Assembly (NCBI GenBank): GCA_023266435.1
Contig: JAHFQF010000039.1
Coordinates: forward strand, 9,330 to 14,681
Source of the DNA: Legionellales bacterium
Lineage (GTDB): Bacteria; Pseudomonadota; Gammaproteobacteria; Berkiellales; Berkiellaceae
Length of the DNA stretch: 5,352 nucleotides
Direction of reading: 5' to 3'
Below the pieces are notes generated by a model. The model ran no database searches and was not told the origin of the DNA. It worked only from the letters and a program-made list of their open reading frames with translations. Positions 5,335 through 5,352 of this stretch are shown piece after piece; within the stretch, counting starts at the first letter, position 1, and every line of letters begins with the position of its first letter. The position numbers and the translations under genes were made by a program.

Positions 5335-5352
5335 CCACCCCCTACAGAGGTT

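Overview
The window looks like part of a moderately AT-rich gammaproteobacterial chromosome. It carries a RimK-type ATP-grasp ligase, an EgtC/YafJ-type class II amidotransferase, a MipA/OmpV outer-membrane protein with a terminal aromatic residue, and the start of an autotransporter-like adhesin whose passenger resembles Rickettsia rOmpA/rOmpB repeats. That mixture fits a host-associated gammaproteobacterium (for example within the Legionellales), but the assignment is inference; there is no rRNA or other phylogenetic marker.

Layout: (1) Positions 1-1126, minus strand: the N-terminal 375 residues of a secreted T/A/N/S/G-rich beta-helix protein; the gene runs off the left edge. (2) 1127-1448: an intergenic region with the probable adhesin promoter, two inverted repeats and a 63-codon ORF that looks like a decayed N-terminal piece of an insertion-sequence OrfA transposase. 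(3) 1449-4361, minus strand, three genes in one direction: an unrecognised 302-residue protein, then the RimK-family ligase, then the class II glutamine amidotransferase. Gaps are 157 and 98 bases, so rimK and the amidotransferase may be cotranscribed, while rimK also has its own plausible promoter and a leader hairpin. (4) 4362-4542: a divergent promoter region. (5) 4543-5304, plus strand: a MipA/OmpV-family protein starting with GTG, followed by a GC-rich hairpin.

How the genes may work together: RimK-family enzymes add glutamate (or similar amino acids) to a carboxylate using ATP, and EgtC-type class II amidotransferases hydrolyse gamma-glutamyl amide bonds. The pair could therefore make and trim a glutamyl-type modification. 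This is the most system-like element here, but it is inferred from families and adjacency only. The two surface proteins at the ends are separate transcription units with no visible link to it. The start codons of rimK and the amidotransferase were placed downstream of the longest possible ORF starts because of ribosome-binding sites and family N-termini. I did not find a clear new multi-gene system, tRNA, rRNA, CRISPR array or complete mobile element.
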